In this document: piece after piece, positions 61,104 to 64,000 of the stretch | How the letters are laid out: every line of letters starts with the position of its first letter | Numbering within the stretch: the first letter of the stretch is position 1 | Assembly: GCF_014280875.1 (NCBI RefSeq) | Contig: NZ_JACLAL010000004.1 | Span: 372,001 to 436,000, forward strand | Length of the DNA: 64,000 nt | Direction of reading: 5' to 3' | Source: Paenirhizobium daejeonense | GTDB lineage: Bacteria; Pseudomonadota; Alphaproteobacteria; Rhizobiales; Rhizobiaceae | Notes under the pieces: generated by a model | Databases searched by the model: none | What the model saw: the letters and a program-made list of their open reading frames with translations, nothing else | Told to the model about the DNA's origin: nothing | Position numbers and translations under genes: made by a program

Positions 61104-61616
61104 TCATTCCTGCCCCTGGCGGGCGGATTTACGTTCGTTGAGTTCAAGGAAGGCGCAGCCGCGGGCGGCGATCCCTCCGTCATCGGTGGTCTGCAGATCC
61201 GAAATCAGATCCGCGATGCTCGTCTTCCTGAGCTCTGCCCGGTAGACCCGCTCTGCCGCCAGCATCGCAGCGGCAATCCCGCATGGTTTTTCGAAGTATC
61301 GCAGCGGGAGGGGATCGGGTCCCCGCTGGCGGATTTCCTGACAACGGAAGGCCGGCTGCGGGCCTTCCACCGCGATCACGATGTCGAGCAGGGTGATCGC
61401 GCTCGCTTTCCGCGCGAGGCGATATCCGCCCTTGGGGCCGGGAACGGTCGTCACCAACCCGGCGGCCGAAAGCGCCTGCAGATGCTTGAGGAGATAGCTC
61501 GGCGACACTCCATGAAACTCCGCAAGCGCCGCTGCCGACAGGACGCCATCTCCGGAAAGCGAAGCCAGCATGGTCATGCTGTGAATGGCCTGTTCGACGC
61601 CGTCACCCAGTTTCAT
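61104..61616 (-). CDS. Rrf2 family transcriptional regulator
   Basis: 170 aa. An N-terminal winged helix (about 3-70) has VSPSYLLKHLQALSAAGLVTTVPGPKGGYRL. Cysteines Cys92, Cys112 and Cys153 lie in the C-terminal half and could hold an iron-sulfur cluster or act as redox thiols, but their spacing differs from IscR. It is the first gene of the rrf2-ahpD operon, with a palindrome just upstream of its ribosome site suggesting autoregulation. Confidence 0.87.
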   Translation of the reverse strand: MKLGDGVEQAIHSMTMLASLSGDGVLSAAALAEFHGVSPSYLLKHLQALSAAGLVTTVPGPKGGYRLARKASAITLLDIVIAVEGPQPAFRCQEIRQRGPDPLPLRYFEKPCGIAAAMLAAERVYRAELRKTSIADLISDLQTTDDGGIAARGCAFLELNERKSARQGQE

Positions 61617-61636
61617 TCTCGTCGCCTCCTAATCAT

Positions 61637-61651
61637 GGATAATAATTATCC
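61637..61651 (-). promoter_or_regulatory. Palindromic operator candidate before rrf2
   Basis: GGATAATAATTATCC is a perfect inverted repeat (arms GGATAAT/ATTATCC around one A), about 20 bases before the rrf2 start and just upstream of its GGAGG. It has the shape and placement of an Rrf2 autoregulatory site. Confidence 0.5.
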
Positions 61652-61735
61652 GTGATTCTGAATGCTGTCAATGACGCTTCTCTTTCGCGCAGCATGCACT
61701 AGGTTGACGCTGTGTTCGTGAATCAGGCCGCCGAT

Positions 61736-64000
61736 ATGCTGTTGCCCGCTCCCTTCATCCGCTGGTTCGCGGGAAAGGGCTGGCAGCCGCGTGCCCACCA
61801 GCTGGAGCTTCTGCAAAAAGCGCGAGGAGGGGAAAGCCTCCTGCTGATCGCGCCGACCGGCGCCGGCAAGACGCTCGCCGGCTTCCTGCCATCGCTCACC
61901 GAGCTTGCCGAACGCGGCCGCCTTCCGGCCGGTGCGCCGTTCACCGGTGTCCACACGCTTTATATCTCGCCGCTGAAGGCGCTTGCCGTCGATATCGAGC
62001 GCAACCTGATGAAGCCGGTGTCGGAAATGGCATTGCCGATCACGATCGAAAACCGCACGGGCGATACACCGCAGGGAAAGCGCCAGCGCCAGAAGCTCAA
62101 CCCGCCGGACATCCTGCTGACCACGCCAGAGCAATTGGCACTGTTGCTCTCCCATTCAGATGCCGAGCGCTTTTTCGGGGATCTGCGTTATGTGGTCTTC
62201 GATGAATTGCACTCGCTGGTAACCTCCAAGCGCGGTCATCTGCTGTCCCTCGGGCTTGCGCGTCTTCGTCGCCTCGCTCCCGATCTGCGCACCATCGGTC
62301 TCTCCGCCACGGTGGCGGAACCCATGGAATTGCAGCGCTGGCTGGTCGGGCAGTCCCCGGAGGAGCAGCGCCATGCCGGCCTGATTACGGTCAAAGGCGG
62401 TGCGCGACCTGAGATCACCATCCTGAAGACCGAGGAACGTGTTCCCTGGTCCGGCCATTCGGCACGCTATGCCATGCCGGAGCTTTACGAGGTGCTGAAG
62501 GAGTTCCGGACGACACTGATCTTCGTCAACACCCGCTCGCAGGCCGAATTGTTGTTTCAGGAACTCTGGACCATCAACGACGACAATCTGCCGATCGCGC
62601 TCCATCACGGTTCGCTCGATGTCGGCCAGCGCCGCAAGGTTGAGGCCGCCATGGCAGACAACCGGCTCCGCGCCGTCGTCGCCACCTCAACCCTCGATCT
62701 CGGCATCGACTGGGGCGATGTCGATCTCGTGGTTCACGTCGGCGCGCCGAAAGGGGCGTCGCGGCTCGCCCAGCGCATCGGTCGCGCCAACCACCGGATG
62801 GACGAGCCGAGCCGGGCGATCCTCGTGCCGGCTAACCGCTTCGAGGTGATGGAATGCCAGGCGGCGCTCGACGCCAATTATGTCGGCGCGCAGGATACGC
62901 CGCCCATCGGTGACGGTTCTCTCGACGTTCTGGCGCAGCATGTGCTCGGCATGGCCTGTGCGGCGCCTTTCCTTGCCGATGACCTGTATGAGGAAGTGAC
63001 GAGCGCTTCGCCCTATGCGCTGTTGCCACGCGAGACCTTCGACCGCATCGTCGATTTCGTCGCCACCGGCGGTTATGCGCTGAGAACCTACGAACGCTAC
63101 GCCCGCATCCGGCTGAACGGGGAAGGGCGCTGGCGGGTTTCCAATCCGCAGGTCGCGCAACAATACCGGCTGAACCTCGGCACCATCGTCGAAATGCCGA
63201 TGTTGAACATTCGGCTCGTCAAGCGCAATCACCTGGGCTCCATCGGCCGGGGCGGCATGTCGCTCGGCAAGGTCGAGGAGTATTTTCTGGAACAGCTCAG
63301 CCAGGGTGATACCTTCCTCTTCTCGGGCAAGGTGCTTCGCTTCGAAGGCATCCGGGACAATGAATGCCTTGCTTCCAATGCGTTTTCGCAGGACCCGAAA
63401 ATCCCGGCGTATGCCGGCGGCAAGTTTCCGCTTTCCACCTATCTGGCCGAACAGGTCCGCGCCATGCTCGATGATCCCGCCCGCCGTGCCGGCCTGCCGG
63501 ATCAGGTGAGGGACTGGCTGGAGATACAGCGGGAAAAGTCGATCTTGCCGATGCGTGGCGAACTGCTGATCGAGACCTTTCCTCGCGCCAGCCGCTTCTT
63601 TCTGGTCGCCTATCCCTTCGAGGGGCGGCTGGCCCACCAGACGCTCGGCATGTTGCTCACCCGCCGGCTGGAGCGAATGGGCGCCAAACCGCTCGGTTTC
63701 GTCGCGACCGATTATTCGCTGGCCATCTGGGGACTGGAAGACATGGGCACCATGGTGGCCTCGGGCCGCCTGCGCCTTTCCGACCTGTTCGACGAGGACA
63801 TGCTGGGCGACGATCTCGAGGCATGGCTCGACGAATCGTGGATGCTGAAGCGCACCTTCCGTACCTGCGCCGTCATCGCCGGCCTGATCGAAAAGCGGCA
63901 CCCCGGCAAGGAAAAGAGCGGACGGCAGGTGACGGTGTCGGCGGATCTGATCTATGACGTGCTGCGCAGCCACGAACCGGATCATATCCTGCTTGAAGCG
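61736..64000 (+). CDS. Ligase-associated DNA damage response DEXH-box helicase (Lhr-like), 3' cut
   Basis: 755 codons are in the window and the frame is open at the end. Motif I APTGAGKT (39-46), DEXH motif as FDELHSL, SAT motif LSATV, TSTLDLGID and QRIGRANHR are all present. This group of Lhr-like helicases is typically encoded beside ATP-dependent DNA ligase, an exonuclease and a phosphoesterase, which may lie to the right of the window. In-frame GTGs at 61712 and 61718 are alternative starts; none has a strong ribosome site. Confidence 0.92.
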   Translation, partial: MLLPAPFIRWFAGKGWQPRAHQLELLQKARGGESLLLIAPTGAGKTLAGFLPSLTELAERGRLPAGAPFTGVHTLYISPLKALAVDIERNLMKPVSEMALPITIENRTGDTPQGKRQRQKLNPPDILLTTPEQLALLLSHSDAERFFGDLRYVVFDELHSLVTSKRGHLLSLGLARLRRLAPDLRTIGLSATVAEPMELQRWLVGQSPEEQRHAGLITVKGGARPEITILKTEERVPWSGHSARYAMPELYEVLKEFRTTLIFVNTRSQAELLFQELWTINDDNLPIALHHGSLDVGQRRKVEAAMADNRLRAVVATSTLDLGIDWGDVDLVVHVGAPKGASRLAQRIGRANHRMDEPSRAILVPANRFEVMECQAALDANYVGAQDTPPIGDGSLDVLAQHVLGMACAAPFLADDLYEEVTSASPYALLPRETFDRIVDFVATGGYALRTYERYARIRLNGEGRWRVSNPQVAQQYRLNLGTIVEMPMLNIRLVKRNHLGSIGRGGMSLGKVEEYFLEQLSQGDTFLFSGKVLRFEGIRDNECLASNAFSQDPKIPAYAGGKFPLSTYLAEQVRAMLDDPARRAGLPDQVRDWLEIQREKSILPMRGELLIETFPRASRFFLVAYPFEGRLAHQTLGMLLTRRLERMGAKPLGFVATDYSLAIWGLEDMGTMVASGRLRLSDLFDEDMLGDDLEAWLDESWMLKRTFRTCAVIAGLIEKRHPGKEKSGRQVTVSADLIYDVLRSHEPDHILLEA

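Overview
The window reads as chromosomal DNA of a Rhizobiaceae alphaproteobacterium (Rhizobium/Agrobacterium/Sinorhizobium group). The gene orders frcR-frcBCAK and phoR-pstSCAB-phoU-phoB, gcrA, a long Dcd-type deaminase, a SAM-II riboswitch before metZ, RIME-like intergenic palindromes, CtrA-type TTAA-N7-TTAA sites and GANTC clusters all point there. I see no phage, plasmid, insertion sequence or CRISPR array. The species cannot be fixed from the sequence alone.

Layout. 1-519 is the 3' end of a DUF900 alpha/beta hydrolase. 524-6502 is a divergent cluster. The minus arm holds PxpA (LamB/YcsF), a biotin carboxyl carrier, a biotin carboxylase and a carrier-like paralogue without the biotin lysine. 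The plus arm holds PxpB (KipI), PxpC (KipA) and a proline-racemase-family protein. Together the parts are those of a urea-carboxylase-type enzyme distributed over separate genes, which is the most interesting system here. A Crp/Fnr regulator follows. 7379-12975 is the fructose uptake locus (fucU-like mutarotase, ROK regulator frcR, ABC transporter frcBCA, kinase frcK). 13221-17118 is a signalling module: lone receiver, hybrid histidine kinase with Hpt domain, and receiver/HD-GYP c-di-GMP phosphodiesterase, behind a CtrA-type site. Next come pyrC (with a hairpin covering its ribosome-binding site), a GGDEF protein, pyrE, fructokinase, pgi, fadD, a PRC-barrel stress protein with an EcfG-type promoter, ugd/rkpK with a CtrA-type site, tRNA-Thr, a nitronate-monooxygenase-like protein and a membrane protein.

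30187-39128 is phosphate physiology: ppk2, phoR, pstSCAB, phoU, phoB, with a three-repeat Pho box before pstS. Then gcrA (GANTC cluster upstream), argD-argF-hslO, apaG, metZ under a SAM-II riboswitch, a double-domain dCTP deaminase, tRNA-Gly, an MFS transporter, a glycosyltransferase with an MshEN-like N-terminus, a periplasmic binding protein, TerB, an SNase-like exported protein, an S24 repressor, a LuxR-type response regulator, a DUF952-pyrD pair, a MATE exporter, a CAP-domain lipoprotein, a small membrane protein, a TPR-methyltransferase, two tandem YitT proteins, an ahpD-rrf2 pair and a ligase-associated DEXH helicase cut by the window end.

How the genes work together: FrcBCA brings in fructose-type sugars, Frk (and perhaps FrcK) phosphorylates them and Pgi joins them to central metabolism. 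PhoR/PhoB and PhoU set phosphate uptake while Ppk2 handles polyphosphate. pyrC, pyrE and pyrD (three de novo pyrimidine enzymes) lie in the same 38 kb. GcrA, the CtrA-type sites and the c-di-GMP enzymes tie the region to cell-cycle and surface control.
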